This document shows positions 23,966 through 31,204 of a stretch of 42,652 nucleotides of DNA, one piece after another. How positions within the stretch are numbered: position 1 is the first letter of the stretch; every line of letters begins with the position of its first letter. The translations under genes and the position numbers were made by a program. The notes under the pieces were generated by a model that ran no database searches, was not told the origin of the DNA, and worked only from the letters and a program-made list of their open reading frames with translations. The DNA comes from Synechococcus sp. AG-679-C18 (lineage in GTDB: Bacteria; Cyanobacteriota; Cyanobacteriia; PCC-6307; Cyanobiaceae), in the NCBI GenBank assembly GCA_003210755.1, contig QCUL01000024.1:1-42652 (forward strand). The letters are read 5' to 3'.

Positions 23966-24352
23966 TTAAGATTCATCTAGCAATTGAGCCCGGCCATTGC
24001 CAAATGACCAATCTTCTTTGTTATTTAAAATAATGCTGATAAAAACATCCTCGGGCCTAACACCTAAATTTTCTTGAAGCAGTTGTGGCAACCGGGCATA
24101 AAAGTCAAGCTTCATAGTAGTACTACGTGGCGAGCTGGTTATATGCAGCAGGATGACATCATCTGAGCGATTAACACCAAACATTTTCTTATTGATATTA
24201 AAATGAGCCGGTTTCATTTCATGAATCATCTGAAAGCGATCATCCTGGGGAATAGCCCAAGTTTCCATCAGAGCCTGATGAATTGAATCGCCTAAAATGG
24301 CTAAATCGTTTTCTGACTTCCCCTCTAAAGTGTAAATATTGATCAATGGCAT
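23966..24352 (-). CDS. Tautomerase-superfamily protein
   Basis: A 128-residue protein that begins Met-Pro-Leu-Ile-Asn-Ile-Tyr, leaving Pro as residue 1 after Met removal, the catalytic base of the 4-oxalocrotonate tautomerase superfamily. The length and the pattern Ile-His-Gln-Ala-Leu-Met-Glu-Thr-Trp-x-Ile-Pro-x-Asp-Asp-Arg-Phe-Gln fit the double-length tautomerase type (Tautomerase_2-like) rather than the 62-residue 4-OT. The physiological substrate is unknown. It has the best ribosome-binding site in the accessory stretch: AGGAGG seven bases before the ATG. It appears intact and is not in an operon with recognisable partners. Confidence 0.8.
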   Translation of the reverse strand: MPLINIYTLEGKSENDLAILGDSIHQALMETWAIPQDDRFQMIHEMKPAHFNINKKMFGVNRSDDVILLHITSSPRSTTMKLDFYARLPQLLQENLGVRPEDVFISIILNNKEDWSFGNGRAQLLDES

Positions 24353-24555
24353 GACAGCCCTCCTAAAAATTTTTCGAAAGATTATAACATTAATACTAGG
24401 TGCCTAAAAGCTTCATACCGGTCCATAATCCACATGCTTAAAGTATAATAATTAATATTTTTTGCTGTATTGCTGGAAAATAAACTTATTTACTGCTACA
24501 ACAAATCAATAGAAAAATGGTAGAATAATTCTATCGTCGTTGAAGTAAGTTTGTC

Positions 24556-24927
24556 ATGATAGAGCCATTCGTCATTATCATTATCCTACTTATCGCTATG
24601 GTGTTTTTTATCTGGGGTCGCTTTAGGTACGATGTGGTTGCCCTACTTGCGTTAATGCTCGCGACATTAATGGGCGCTATTCCCTGTAAACATATTTACG
24701 ATGGGCTTAGCAATCTCGCCGTTATTACCGTTGCCTGCGTGATGATTATTTCGCAGTCTATAACGCGATCGGGTGTACTCAATATTGTAATTGAAAAGAT
24801 CAACCAAGTTTCATATTATTCAGTTATTCATATTTTAGTGCTTGCCGTCATAACAGCCATATTTTCTGCCTTCATGAATAATGTAGGTGCATTGGGCCTT
24901 TTGTCGCTCCCTCCGCTTAAATCCTAA
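24556..24927 (+). pseudogene. N-terminal stub of an SLC13/DASS-type transporter
   Basis: A 123-codon frame matching the first quarter of a sodium- or proton-coupled anion transporter of the SLC13/citrate transporter class. Membrane segments lie at about 5-20, 27-42, 55-70 and 85-108, and the frame reaches the conserved Asn-Asn-Val-Gly-Ala-Leu-Gly-Leu-Leu motif (about residues 108-116), then ends after Ser-Leu-Pro-Pro-Leu-Lys-Ser. Complete relatives have several hundred residues with two such Asn-containing hairpins and often TrkA-C domains between. None of these follows in any frame that I could read in the next 350 bases, so the gene is a deletion remnant rather than a simple frameshift. The start and 5' part look intact. 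Confidence 0.65.
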
Positions 24928-25279
24928 TCAAAGAGGAAGCAGCTCTTCGCGGAGGTCAGCCTTTGACTAGTAACACCAGCTCACCTTGATGTGTTCCTCA
25001 ATATCCGATGGTAATGTCAGTCTTCAGGGAAAAGCTTGATAGATTTAAGCACCCCTATAATTATTATGTAATCTTCTATTGTAATTAATCCCTTAATGCT
25101 ATTAGCATCACTATTTAAGGATAATGCGTATGCTGGGTACTAGTTAAGTCTAGGAGTGTTAGTGAAGGGTGTAAGAGACAGCCCCTTGTTGATAGAATAG
25201 GCGATATTCCAAAATTAAAAAAATAAAGTAGATCATTTTTTCTTGAAATCAGGGTATTTCAATTTTAAAATAGACATCG
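24928..25279. other. Gene-free AT-rich stretch after the transporter stub
   Basis: No supportable gene. Many stops in all frames. A weak echo of transporter coding may occur near 24995-25020 in another frame (Leu-Met-Cys-Ser-Ser-Ile-Ser-Asp-Gly), but it is too short to rely on. T- and A-rich runs near 25200-25270 lie next to the end of the minus-strand gene. Confidence 0.35.
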
Positions 25280-25900
25280 TTAACCTCTGGCACTGAACTC
25301 AGTTAGTAATCCACTGTAATCGCTTATTGGCCCTGATAAATTTTTTGTAAATTCAAGAACCCCTCGTTGTCCCTTTGATAAGTATGTAGTGTCATCTGTC
25401 CAATCAACAACAAGCCCGTTTTTGATTATATTAATGCTCGAATAAATATTACCAGCGTTTGCATCTTTAGCCCATATCTCTAAGAGCCAATAAGGTTGAC
25501 CCACAACGCCATTGGTATTGGAGCAAGTGTTTGTGCACCATCGACCATAAATACCTGATTGTAATTCAAACCAACCTTCAGCTTTAAATCTTTCGTAAAT
25601 TTGTGCTTGCTCTGCCAACTTTTCTAAGATATTAGCTTGTTTTATTAGTGCCGCATCTTCTGAACGTTTCTTTGCTATCTGTTCTTTCAATATATCTGGA
25701 TTTAGTCTATCGATGTAGTCATCATGAGGCTTTGATTTAAGCAAGGATTCACATGCATCATCGCTGCCAGCATTGCAGGAAGTAATCATTTGATTAGTAT
25801 AGTTGCTTCCTAGGATGAAACCACCGCTAATTAAGACAACTCCAACACCTGCTGTGATAAGAACTTTATGTAATGAAATTCCTTTAAAAATGTAACTCAT
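25280..25900 (-). CDS. Unknown membrane-anchored protein
   Basis: A 206-residue protein with a basic start, one membrane segment at about residues 12-31, then a probably extracytoplasmic part. Four cysteines occur in two pairs: Cys-Asn-Ala-Gly-Ser-Asp-Asp-Ala-Cys near residue 42, and Trp-Cys-Thr-Asn-Thr-Cys near residue 122, consistent with disulfides. A charged helical stretch (about 65-105, rich in Lys, Glu, Ala) separates them and may form a coiled coil. The C-terminal part looks like a beta domain. I recognise no family. The ATG at 25900 lacks a clear ribosome-binding site, but TATTCT/TAAATA-like elements lie just upstream. Intact within the accessory stretch. Confidence 0.6.
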   Translation of the reverse strand: MSYIFKGISLHKVLITAGVGVVLISGGFILGSNYTNQMITSCNAGSDDACESLLKSKPHDDYIDRLNPDILKEQIAKKRSEDAALIKQANILEKLAEQAQIYERFKAEGWFELQSGIYGRWCTNTCSNTNGVVGQPYWLLEIWAKDANAGNIYSSINIIKNGLVVDWTDDTTYLSKGQRGVLEFTKNLSGPISDYSGLLTEFSARG

Positions 25901-25924
25901 GAGTTTATTTATTTAGAGAATAGT

Positions 25925-26128
25925 TTGTCAAATTATGCCTTTCCAGAAGGCACAACCGATTATGACTACTTCATAGTTAGCAGTCAACGCAGGAAATTCG
26001 TCATTAGTCAAGATGTGCTGATCGGCGGGGGGGAGTTAGAAGTATCAATTGGAAATCACAACCGAATAAGGTTGACCTTTTTTCCAATAACGACAGATTA
26101 TCCAGGACTCCATCTTCACCGTCAATGA
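25925..26128 (+). CDS. Short doubtful ORF, possible gene fragment
   Basis: A 67-codon frame from a TTG at 25925. The composition is protein-like, with Tyr-Asp-Tyr-Phe-Ile-Val and alternating beta-type residues to Leu-Thr-Phe-Phe-Pro-Ile, yet there is no ribosome-binding site, and the start lies only 24 bases from the divergent gene. It may be the remains of a longer gene. No family recognised. Confidence 0.3.
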   Translation: MSNYAFPEGTTDYDYFIVSSQRRKFVISQDVLIGGGELEVSIGNHNRIRLTFFPITTDYPGLHLHRQ

Positions 26129-26380
26129 ACTCATGCTGGTTGATCACCTTTCGGCCTGTCCATTCTCTAACACGAAGTAACCTCCACGTGAATGTCTAAC
26201 GGTTTGAGCAAGTGACGTCGTGGTTGTCAATGATGATGATGCAGTCGGATGGTTTAAAGTAGACTCGGCAATCTATATACTCAAATTTTTAATCTATTAT
26301 TTTCTTTGATATTTCAAGCGTAGAAGTTCAAAATATACCTTTTGGATAGTAAGTTAGTTTCTTAATGTAAGTCCTGTTGA

Positions 26381-26614
26381 CTAAATGTTGATCTTTCTAT
26401 TGATGTTTACTTCGTTGTATTCTTGAGTAAAGCCACAGGGGTTTGATTGAAAATCAAGGCAGTTTTCTTCTGCTGACCATTTGTGCTTCAGTCTTAATGA
26501 AGGCTGAGAAATCATGGTTGTCTGAGTGTCATGATGAGTGAGCATTTTATCCCGCTCATCAATGTTTTTATAGTTGGTATTTAATTGCATACTATGTTTT
26601 GATTTGTCCGTCAT
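26381..26614 (-). CDS. Small hydrophilic protein of unknown function
   Basis: A 77-residue frame starting at an ATG with GGAAG six bases upstream, a proper ribosome-binding site. The product is polar, rich in Asn, Gln, Lys and Thr, without membrane segments, and has two Cys (Glu-Asn-Cys and Pro-Cys-Gly). Nothing identifies a family. Given the AT-rich setting, the Asn/Lys content partly reflects base composition. The spacing of the ribosome-binding site is the main support. Confidence 0.45.
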   Translation of the reverse strand: MTDKSKHSMQLNTNYKNIDERDKMLTHHDTQTTMISQPSLRLKHKWSAEENCLDFQSNPCGFTQEYNEVNINRKINI

Positions 26615-26652
26615 TTGTTTCTTCCAATGAATGATCTGTCTTTAACGTATGA

Positions 26653-26853
26653 GTGCTTGCTAAAGGCGACGTTGTTTCTTTGTTGTTAAATCGTCATTAC
26701 GTCGCGATACCTATGTATACGTTGGCTTCGTCTGCCAAGTTAGAAAAAGTCCTTATGTTTGACCTGCGCGCTTTGAATGATGACGTTCCCGTTGGTTGGA
26801 TGAAGTTTGTAGATATTGATCTACAAGAATCTTGTTTCTTATCTGAGGGCTGA
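26653..26853 (+). CDS. Short ORF of unknown function
   Basis: A 66-codon frame from a GTG at 26653, divergent from the preceding small gene with 38 bases between. The residues look protein-like (Asp-Val-Val-Ser-Leu-Leu-Leu, Val-Gly-Trp-Met-Lys-Phe-Val-Asp-Ile-Asp-Leu). There is no clear ribosome-binding site. No family recognised. Confidence 0.35.
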   Translation: MLAKGDVVSLLLNRHYVAIPMYTLASSAKLEKVLMFDLRALNDDVPVGWMKFVDIDLQESCFLSEG

Positions 26854-26889
26854 GTTCTTGAACCAGCGTGATGGAACCTCTGAATACCT

Positions 26890-27081
26890 TCATGAACACT
26901 CTTTAGGAAGACTTCGTTCAAGCTTCAGACCCTTAGGACTCATCGAAGCCCCCCTCTCAAGAACGGGGGAGTAGATCCAGACCTTTCCACCGGGCTGGCC
27001 ACCAACACGAGTTTCGAGTGCAAAGTACGCAGCAGCAACAACTGCGATTGGAGTCAACTGGATGAGAAAGCGTTTAACCAT
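26890..27081 (-). CDS. 63-residue membrane-anchored or secreted protein
   Basis: A small gene with an ATG at 27081 and GAGG four bases upstream. The product opens Met-Val-Lys-Arg, followed by a hydrophobic segment at about residues 5-20, then Leu-Glu-Thr-Arg-Val-Gly-Gly-Gln-Pro-Gly-Gly and a basic tail ending Lys-Glu-Cys-Ser. It could be a signal anchor or a cleaved signal peptide with an Ala-Ala-Ala-Tyr junction. No family recognised. An 18-base perfect palindrome lies 23 bases upstream, a position typical of an operator. Confidence 0.5.
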   Translation of the reverse strand: MVKRFLIQLTPIAVVAAAYFALETRVGGQPGGKVWIYSPVLERGASMSPKGLKLERSLPKECS

Positions 27082-27103
27082 GCCTCAAAAGCTGATTTGC
27101 CTG

Positions 27104-27121
27104 TCCATTGATATCAATGGA
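27104..27121. promoter_or_regulatory. Perfect 18-base palindrome, operator candidate
   Basis: TCCATTGATATCAATGGA reads the same on both strands without a spacer. A self-complementary site with no loop suits a dimeric DNA-binding protein better than an RNA hairpin. It lies 22 bases upstream of the start codon of the 63-residue gene, with no T-run behind. Confidence 0.45.
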
Positions 27122-27438
27122 TTTCAAGTATTTGGCAAAGTTTAACTTTTTGGTTCCAAGGTGGATTTGACCAGCATCAGCATTACCAGTGCTACTGGCG
27201 AGCCGTCACACCGTCAGATCAGTCGAGCTAATTCCAGCGTTGGTGTATCACCTTGTCGTTGGTTAGTCATACGCCTGCGCAGTGCAAATACTTTTCCCAA
27301 CTATTTCCAAGGATTCGCGGATGCTGTCCGGAACTGAGACGGGAGGTATTTGACAACACACAACGACATTCAGCTTGTTCGACGTCACCTGATCAAAAAG
27401 AAAGAGTCAATTTCTACTTTTTTGTTCGTCAGCTGGCC
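27122..27438. other. Gene-poor stretch between two small minus-strand genes
   Basis: No convincing gene. A plus-strand frame from 27253 begins with TTG without ribosome-binding site and runs into the antisense of the next gene, so I do not accept it. No terminator with a T-run was found. Confidence 0.3.
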
Positions 27439-27705
27439 TTAGTGATGGCGGAGATGGACCATGGCACTGTCATGGAGATGCTTCTGATGAGTGTGACGAT
27501 TTGCCCAGACGCGCTGCTGGGCAAGAGCACTTTCTGAATCTTGTAGATCCGGATGATGTTCGATCTGAGCCTGACTGGATTGGTTCAGTCTTTGCTCATG
27601 AGCGTGATGTTCGGCCCAGGCAAGAAATTCGGCTGCGGCTTTCTGGCGGCGTTCCAGAACATTGCCGGAGTACTCAGCCGGAAGCGAACGAATGGCGACT
27701 TTCAT
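27439..27705 (-). CDS. 88-residue His-rich small protein
   Basis: Begins at an ATG at 27705 with GAGG eight bases upstream. The N-terminal half is helical and Ala/Glu/Arg-rich (Glu-Arg-Arg-Gln-Lys-Ala-Ala-Ala-Glu-Phe-Leu-Ala-Trp-Ala-Glu-His-His). The rest is rich in Gln and His, with ten or more His in 88 residues, several in pairs or alternating near the C-terminus, which could bind metal. No family recognised. Frames on the other strand over the same bases lack ribosome-binding sites. A 30-base inverted repeat lies 24 bases upstream and could regulate it. Coding status is probable, not certain. Confidence 0.45.
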   Translation of the reverse strand: MKVAIRSLPAEYSGNVLERRQKAAAEFLAWAEHHAHEQRLNQSSQAQIEHHPDLQDSESALAQQRVWANRHTHQKHLHDSAMVHLRHH

Positions 27706-27728
27706 GAACAAGGCCTCGTTTCAATGCG

Positions 27729-27758
27729 CACATTCTGTATCAACTGATACAGAATGTG
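27729..27758. promoter_or_regulatory. 30-base inverted repeat, operator candidate
   Basis: CACATTCTGTATC and GATACAGAATGTG are perfect 13-base arms around AACT (effectively 14 plus AC). No T-run follows on either strand, so it is not a standard terminator. Its place 24 bases before the ATG of the His-rich gene suits a repressor operator of the TetR-like size class; this is inference. Confidence 0.5.
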
Positions 27759-27855
27759 TCCGAACTTCATAATTCTTGCCTGAAAGAAGCGAATCTTGGT
27801 CCCGGTTCCATGCACGTATCCATTGAAATAGTTGTATTGATATGTCCAAAGCTCA

Positions 27856-28911
27856 ATGGCGTCCAGCCTGACAGAAATTGCTTATCGCACGATCCAGCAA
27901 GGCCGCACCCTTGCCGGACTTGCCCATAAAGAGCTCAGTACAAAAGCGATGGAACTGTTGGCACCCGATGTGGTGCCTAATACACAACCAGTTCCTGATG
28001 AGATGCTCGACGAATTGAGACGCGCTTTATCAGCCCTTCAGGATCTCGACTGGCAAGAGTCAGAGCAAGGTGTTTATCCCAAATCGCTGTTGTTCGATAT
28101 TCCCTGGTTGGAATGGGCAGAGAGGTACCCAAGGGTATGGCTTGATCTTCCCTCGAACTGGGCTCGACGACGAGCTCGAGATGTTCAAGATATTCCTGAA
28201 GAACACAATAAAGATCTTTATCCCGATTACTACCTCCAAAATTTCCATCACCAAACTGACGGCTATCTCAGCGATCACTCTGCTGAGCTTTATGACCTTC
28301 AAGTCGACATTCTGTTCAATGGAGCGGCGGATGCTATGCGCCGGCGTTTGATCGCTCCACTGAAACGTGGTCTTAACTATTTCAATGATCGCCCTGAAGC
28401 AAGTCTTCGGATTCTTGATGTGGCGACTGGAACGGGTCGAACGCTGCATCAAATTCGAGCTGCTCTACCCAAAGCCTCCTTGTTTGGTCTTGATCTGTCT
28501 GAGTCTTACTTGCGACAAGCCAATCGATGGCTGAACAAGGGGAATGAGAGCCTCGTGCAGCTGCTTCAAGGCAATGGTGAATCGATGCCTTTTGGAAATG
28601 AAAGTATGCAGGCAGTGACCTGTGTTTTCCTGATGCATGAGCTTCCCGGACAAGCGCGACAGGCGGTTTTGGATGATGCCTATCGATTGCTTGAGCCAGG
28701 CGGTGTTTTTGTTCTTGCTGATTCCATTCAGCTCAAGGATTCACCGCAATTCAGTGTGGCGATGGATAATTTCCGTCGCGCATTTCATGAGCCCTTTTAC
28801 AGAGATTTTATTTCAGACGACATTGAATCGCGCCTCAACAATGCTGGCTTCAGTGGGATCTCGGCTGAATCTCATTTCATGGTGAGAGTTTGGACTGCCA
28901 GAAAGCCTTGA
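27856..28911 (+). CDS. Class I SAM-dependent methyltransferase
   Basis: A 351-residue protein whose C-terminal half is a Rossmann-type methyltransferase. Motif I is Leu-Asp-Val-Ala-Thr-Gly-Thr-Gly-Arg at 187-195; motif II ends in Gly-Leu-Asp-Leu-Ser near 213-218; then Gln-Gly-Asn-Gly-Glu-Ser-Met-Pro-Phe and Leu-Glu-Pro-Gly-Gly-Val-Phe-Val-Leu-Ala-Asp-Ser, similar to the UbiE/menaquinone methyltransferase group. The N-terminal 150 residues carry a separate helical region (Tyr-Pro-Asp-Tyr-Tyr-Leu-Gln-Asn-Phe-His-His-Gln-Thr-Asp-Gly-Tyr-Leu-Ser) found in cyanobacterial relatives. The substrate is unknown; a quinone or pigment precursor is possible. It is the first core-like gene after the accessory stretch and appears complete. 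Confidence 0.87.
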   Translation: MASSLTEIAYRTIQQGRTLAGLAHKELSTKAMELLAPDVVPNTQPVPDEMLDELRRALSALQDLDWQESEQGVYPKSLLFDIPWLEWAERYPRVWLDLPSNWARRRARDVQDIPEEHNKDLYPDYYLQNFHHQTDGYLSDHSAELYDLQVDILFNGAADAMRRRLIAPLKRGLNYFNDRPEASLRILDVATGTGRTLHQIRAALPKASLFGLDLSESYLRQANRWLNKGNESLVQLLQGNGESMPFGNESMQAVTCVFLMHELPGQARQAVLDDAYRLLEPGGVFVLADSIQLKDSPQFSVAMDNFRRAFHEPFYRDFISDDIESRLNNAGFSGISAESHFMVRVWTARKP

Positions 28912-28986
28912 AGTGATTCCCTGACATACCAGTAGTGATCTTCACCACTGCCCCATAAGGTGCATGAACCCTTGCCGAGGGCTTCG

Positions 28987-29301
28987 ATGAACAATCCCTT
29001 CTACGTCCGCTGGCTACAAGGCTGGACATTTCAGTTAGTCCTAATGGAGGGAAAGATACAGGTGGAAGCTCAAGGGTTTGGAATCTGTCTTCGTACAGCT
29101 CTTTTCCATGGTGAGACACCACAGGCTGCCGCAGATCGACTTGTTCTTGAAGAAGATACGCGTCGTCGTGCTCTCCATCAGGCTTGGCTGAAAGGACAAG
29201 CCGTGGCACCTAACCCCGTTACATTCTCTTCCATTGATGAAAACTCAAAGGAAGTTCCAGAATCATTAGTCGTCGTCCATCACAAGATGCTCGTGGGCTA
29301 A
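28987..29301 (+). CDS. Unknown conserved-looking protein
   Basis: A 104-residue protein starting at the ATG at 28987 (Met-Asn-Asn-Pro-Phe-Tyr-Val-Arg-Trp-Leu-Gln-Gly-Trp). An in-frame start at 28960 would add nine residues with no sign of coding. The middle has Glu-Thr-Pro-Gln-Ala-Ala-Ala-Asp-Arg-Leu-Val-Leu-Glu-Glu-Asp and a basic helix, and the tail ends in Val-Val-His-His-Lys. No membrane segment. I do not recognise a family, though this looks like one of the small lineage-specific proteins of marine picocyanobacteria. It follows the methyltransferase by 75 bases, in which a short imperfect hairpin without a T-run lies, so it could be cotranscribed. Confidence 0.6.
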   Translation: MNNPFYVRWLQGWTFQLVLMEGKIQVEAQGFGICLRTALFHGETPQAAADRLVLEEDTRRRALHQAWLKGQAVAPNPVTFSSIDENSKEVPESLVVVHHKMLVG

Positions 29302-29320
29302 TCCACAAGCATTTAACTTT

Positions 29321-29587
29321 TTAAGACGAAAGCTTTTCCAGAATCATTCCTAGTAATAGACCGGGCCCCCCCCAACGAAGTACTCGCCAGAACCATTCTG
29401 TTGACTCAGGTCTTCGAATCCATTCCAATTCATTTTGGCTATAAATGATTTGTTGAATGAGGCGACGTCGCTGTAAACGTCTCCTTGAGACTACATTTTT
29501 TGATTCCCATTTTCTTGGCTGAATGTGAATCAATGTGGCCAGAGCGTGTAAGTGTCTAAATCCATTGCGACGAATTCCTGAGGCCAT
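29321..29587 (-). CDS. 88-residue basic protein with C-terminal membrane segment
   Basis: A small protein, strongly basic in the middle (Ser-Arg-Arg-Arg-Leu-Gln-Arg-Arg-Arg-Leu-Ile), then Trp-Phe-Trp-Arg-Val-Leu-Arg-Trp-Gly-Gly and a short hydrophobic run (Gly-Leu-Leu-Leu-Gly-Met-Ile-Leu) near the C-terminus. It may be a peripheral or tail-anchored membrane protein. No family recognised. It runs opposite to its neighbours and is convergent with the 104-residue gene, 19 bases apart. The ATG at 29587 has no strong ribosome-binding site. Confidence 0.5.
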   Translation of the reverse strand: MASGIRRNGFRHLHALATLIHIQPRKWESKNVVSRRRLQRRRLIQQIIYSQNELEWIRRPESTEWFWRVLRWGGPGLLLGMILEKLSS

Positions 29588-29665
29588 TGAAGTCAGTGTC
29601 GATCTCGCACGTCACAGCTTTTGACGTGAAGGTTCAGGATAAGAACATTCGATCGCTAGAACAAG

Positions 29666-29920
29666 ATGTCACGGGCTGAGTCGCGATGGCCTGAGCAAGC
29701 AAATGAGCTTGCCAAGGAACTGCACGGTTGTTTGAGTCTTGGAGACAGGGATTGGCATCGCTTGAAAACGGATGCCGACCGTCGCAGCGCTGAACTCATG
29801 GCTGCTGCTCTCTCTCAGTTGATCCAGGGAGGCGCTCGCCATGATGTCGAAGAACTCACTGAGCAGGCTCTTCGCTGGATCAGACGGGAATTGAAAGATC
29901 CTGGGTGTCCTCATCGTTGA
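29666..29920 (+). CDS. Small cyanobacterial protein of unknown function
   Basis: An 84-residue helical, soluble protein. Key features are Leu-Gly-Asp-Arg-Asp-Trp-His-Arg-Leu-Lys at about residues 25-35, a following Arg-Arg-Ser-Ala-Glu-Leu-Met-Ala-Ala-Ala-Leu, and the end Trp-Ile-Arg-Arg-Glu-Leu-Lys-Asp-Pro-Gly-Cys-Pro. I have seen such proteins annotated in marine Synechococcus, possibly as DUF6439, but I am not certain of that number. The last 41 bases overlap the convergent anti-sigma-like gene. The ATG at 29666 is the first in frame and divergent from the basic small protein. Confidence 0.65.
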   Translation: MSRAESRWPEQANELAKELHGCLSLGDRDWHRLKTDADRRSAELMAAALSQLIQGGARHDVEELTEQALRWIRRELKDPGCPHR

Positions 29921-30386
29921 TAACAGCCGCTTGAGAATCTCGCCTGCGGCTTGCCAGTTGCACGCGGTTGCCACGACGGCTCCAGCGCACATCGTCAAAA
30001 CACTGGTAGATCAGAAAGAGCCCTCGGCCCTGATCAGCCTCCAAATATTGAGGAAGCTCCCCTAGACGTGCATGGCTAGGCAATCCTTCTCCTTCATCCT
30101 GAATTTGCCAAATCATCCATCTTGGAGTGAGGATTCGTCTCACCCTCAAGCATTTGGAGGGATCGTCAGCATTGCCATGACGAACAGCATTCACAAGTGC
30201 TTCCTGGAGGCCTAGTTGAAGCCGACATGCTGTATCTACACACTCCACTGGATCTAGGAGCAACTCAAGCAATGGAGAGAGTTGAAGTGTTGAGGGGAGA
30301 ATGAAATCCGCCCAGCGCGTTCGCTGCAACGAAGGGGTGAAATTGAAGCTGAACGACCCTGAAGTCGATCCAAGCCTTGATGACAT
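29880..30386 (-). CDS. RsbW-like anti-sigma regulatory protein (Ser/Thr kinase-type ATPase)
   Basis: A 168-residue protein with a GHKL ATPase fold. The N box is Gln-Glu-Ala-Leu-Val-Asn-Ala-Val-Arg-His-Gly-Asn near residues 60-71; the G1 box is Asp-Glu-Gly-Glu-Gly-Leu near 96-101; the G2-like Gly-Arg-Gly-Leu-Phe-Leu-Ile appears near 119-125. This is the HATPase_c_2 arrangement of anti-sigma factors such as RsbW and SpoIIAB, which bind a sigma factor or phosphorylate an anti-anti-sigma partner. No partner gene with a STAS domain is next to it. A sigma factor lies 27 kb away in this window, but a link is speculation. It precedes nothing in an obvious operon; the gun4-like gene lies upstream on the same strand at 64 bases. 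Confidence 0.82.
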   Translation of the reverse strand: MSSRLGSTSGSFSFNFTPSLQRTRWADFILPSTLQLSPLLELLLDPVECVDTACRLQLGLQEALVNAVRHGNADDPSKCLRVRRILTPRWMIWQIQDEGEGLPSHARLGELPQYLEADQGRGLFLIYQCFDDVRWSRRGNRVQLASRRRDSQAAVINDEDTQDLSIPV

Positions 30387-30450
30387 CAGGGCCGAAGCAT
30401 CCTGTTTTGACCATAACCCTCTATTCGATTCATGCCACTAGGCCCTTCAC

Positions 30451-31164
30451 TCATCGTCGAGCAACCAGGGCTGGATGGTTCAGTAACGCATCAATCAGCC
30501 GAACGCCGCGTAGCTGGTTGATTAAAGGCATATGACCCTCTGGAGCATTCAATGACCAATCGAAAGACCCTGGGTAACGCGTCCATACGTCGTCTTTTTT
30601 CCAGCCGATCCGAGGCCAGAGCTTGTCATACCGGCCATTGAGAGCCGTCAGCAAACGGGCTTGAACTGTGAAACCAAACCGTCCCTGGGAGTAAGCGATC
30701 CAGAGGCGGTCAAGCGTGACGAGATCCAGACCTCCTATTGATAAAACTTCGCTGAAATAAACGTATCCACGTTTTTCAGCATGTTTTCCAGCGAGTTGTC
30801 GAAGAATGGCACTCGTAAGGCGATCTGCGTCTTCAAAGCGTTCCTCCAGAAGAGCTTGTTGGAGAGGGGAATAATCCACATTGCATTCAGATGCAGTGAC
30901 GAACCATCCGCATGAACCGTTCAGAAGAGCGTCTAAAGCTGAAGGCTGATGTCGCTGCAGAATCTGCAAAATCCAGCCTGCTGCCCAATCATCACCTTCG
31001 CGATCAAAGGACTTCAGAGCAGCAGCTCCCATCCCTGCGAGTTGATCAGCCGCTTTCTCAACAACAGGAACGAGGGAACGCTTCTGACGTAATGAGCCAC
31101 TGGAGAGTTTCTCCAGCAGCTGGTCGAGGCTGAGATCGGATGAAGAAGAAAGACCAGAAAGCAT
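30451..31164 (-). CDS. gun4: GUN4 domain protein (Mg-chelatase-associated porphyrin-binding protein)
   Basis: A 237-residue protein. The N-terminal 80 residues are a helical bundle; the GUN4 domain follows with Val-Asp-Tyr-Ser-Pro-Leu-Gln-Gln-Ala-Leu-Leu, Phe-Glu-Asp-Ala-Asp-Arg-Leu-Thr, Gly-Arg-Phe-Gly-Phe-Thr-Val-Gln, Leu-Trp-Pro-Arg-Ile-Gly-Trp-Lys and Asn-Gln-Leu-Arg-Gly-Val-Arg near the end, in the same order as in Synechocystis Gun4. That protein binds protoporphyrin IX and Mg-protoporphyrin and stimulates the ChlH subunit of magnesium chelatase. Since cyanobacteria often have several GUN4-domain proteins, this may be Gun4 itself or a relative; the length and two-domain form favour Gun4. 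It diverges from mnmH with 40 bases between. Confidence 0.88.
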   Translation of the reverse strand: MLSGLSSSSDLSLDQLLEKLSSGSLRQKRSLVPVVEKAADQLAGMGAAALKSFDREGDDWAAGWILQILQRHQPSALDALLNGSCGWFVTASECNVDYSPLQQALLEERFEDADRLTSAILRQLAGKHAEKRGYVYFSEVLSIGGLDLVTLDRLWIAYSQGRFGFTVQARLLTALNGRYDKLWPRIGWKKDDVWTRYPGSFDWSLNAPEGHMPLINQLRGVRLIDALLNHPALVARR

Positions 31165-31204
31165 GACTGACTACCGGCTCTAACTGGCTCGGCGTTATCC
31201 CACT

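Noticed and set aside
22771..27121. Repeat pair TGATATCAATGG at both ends of the accessory stretch as attachment sites
   Set aside because: Twelve bases only, one copy overlapping the glnA stop and the other part of a palindrome; no integrase. Not enough for att sites.
27253..27537. Plus-strand frame of 94 codons
   Set aside because: TTG start, no ribosome-binding site, overlaps the better supported minus-strand His-rich gene, and residues look random.
22859..27855. CRISPR array or defence island in the accessory stretch
   Set aside because: No regularly spaced repeats and no cas, restriction, toxin-antitoxin or retron-like gene could be read.
28911..28987. Hairpin near 28930-28955 as methyltransferase terminator
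   Set aside because: Imperfect stem with no T-run behind it.
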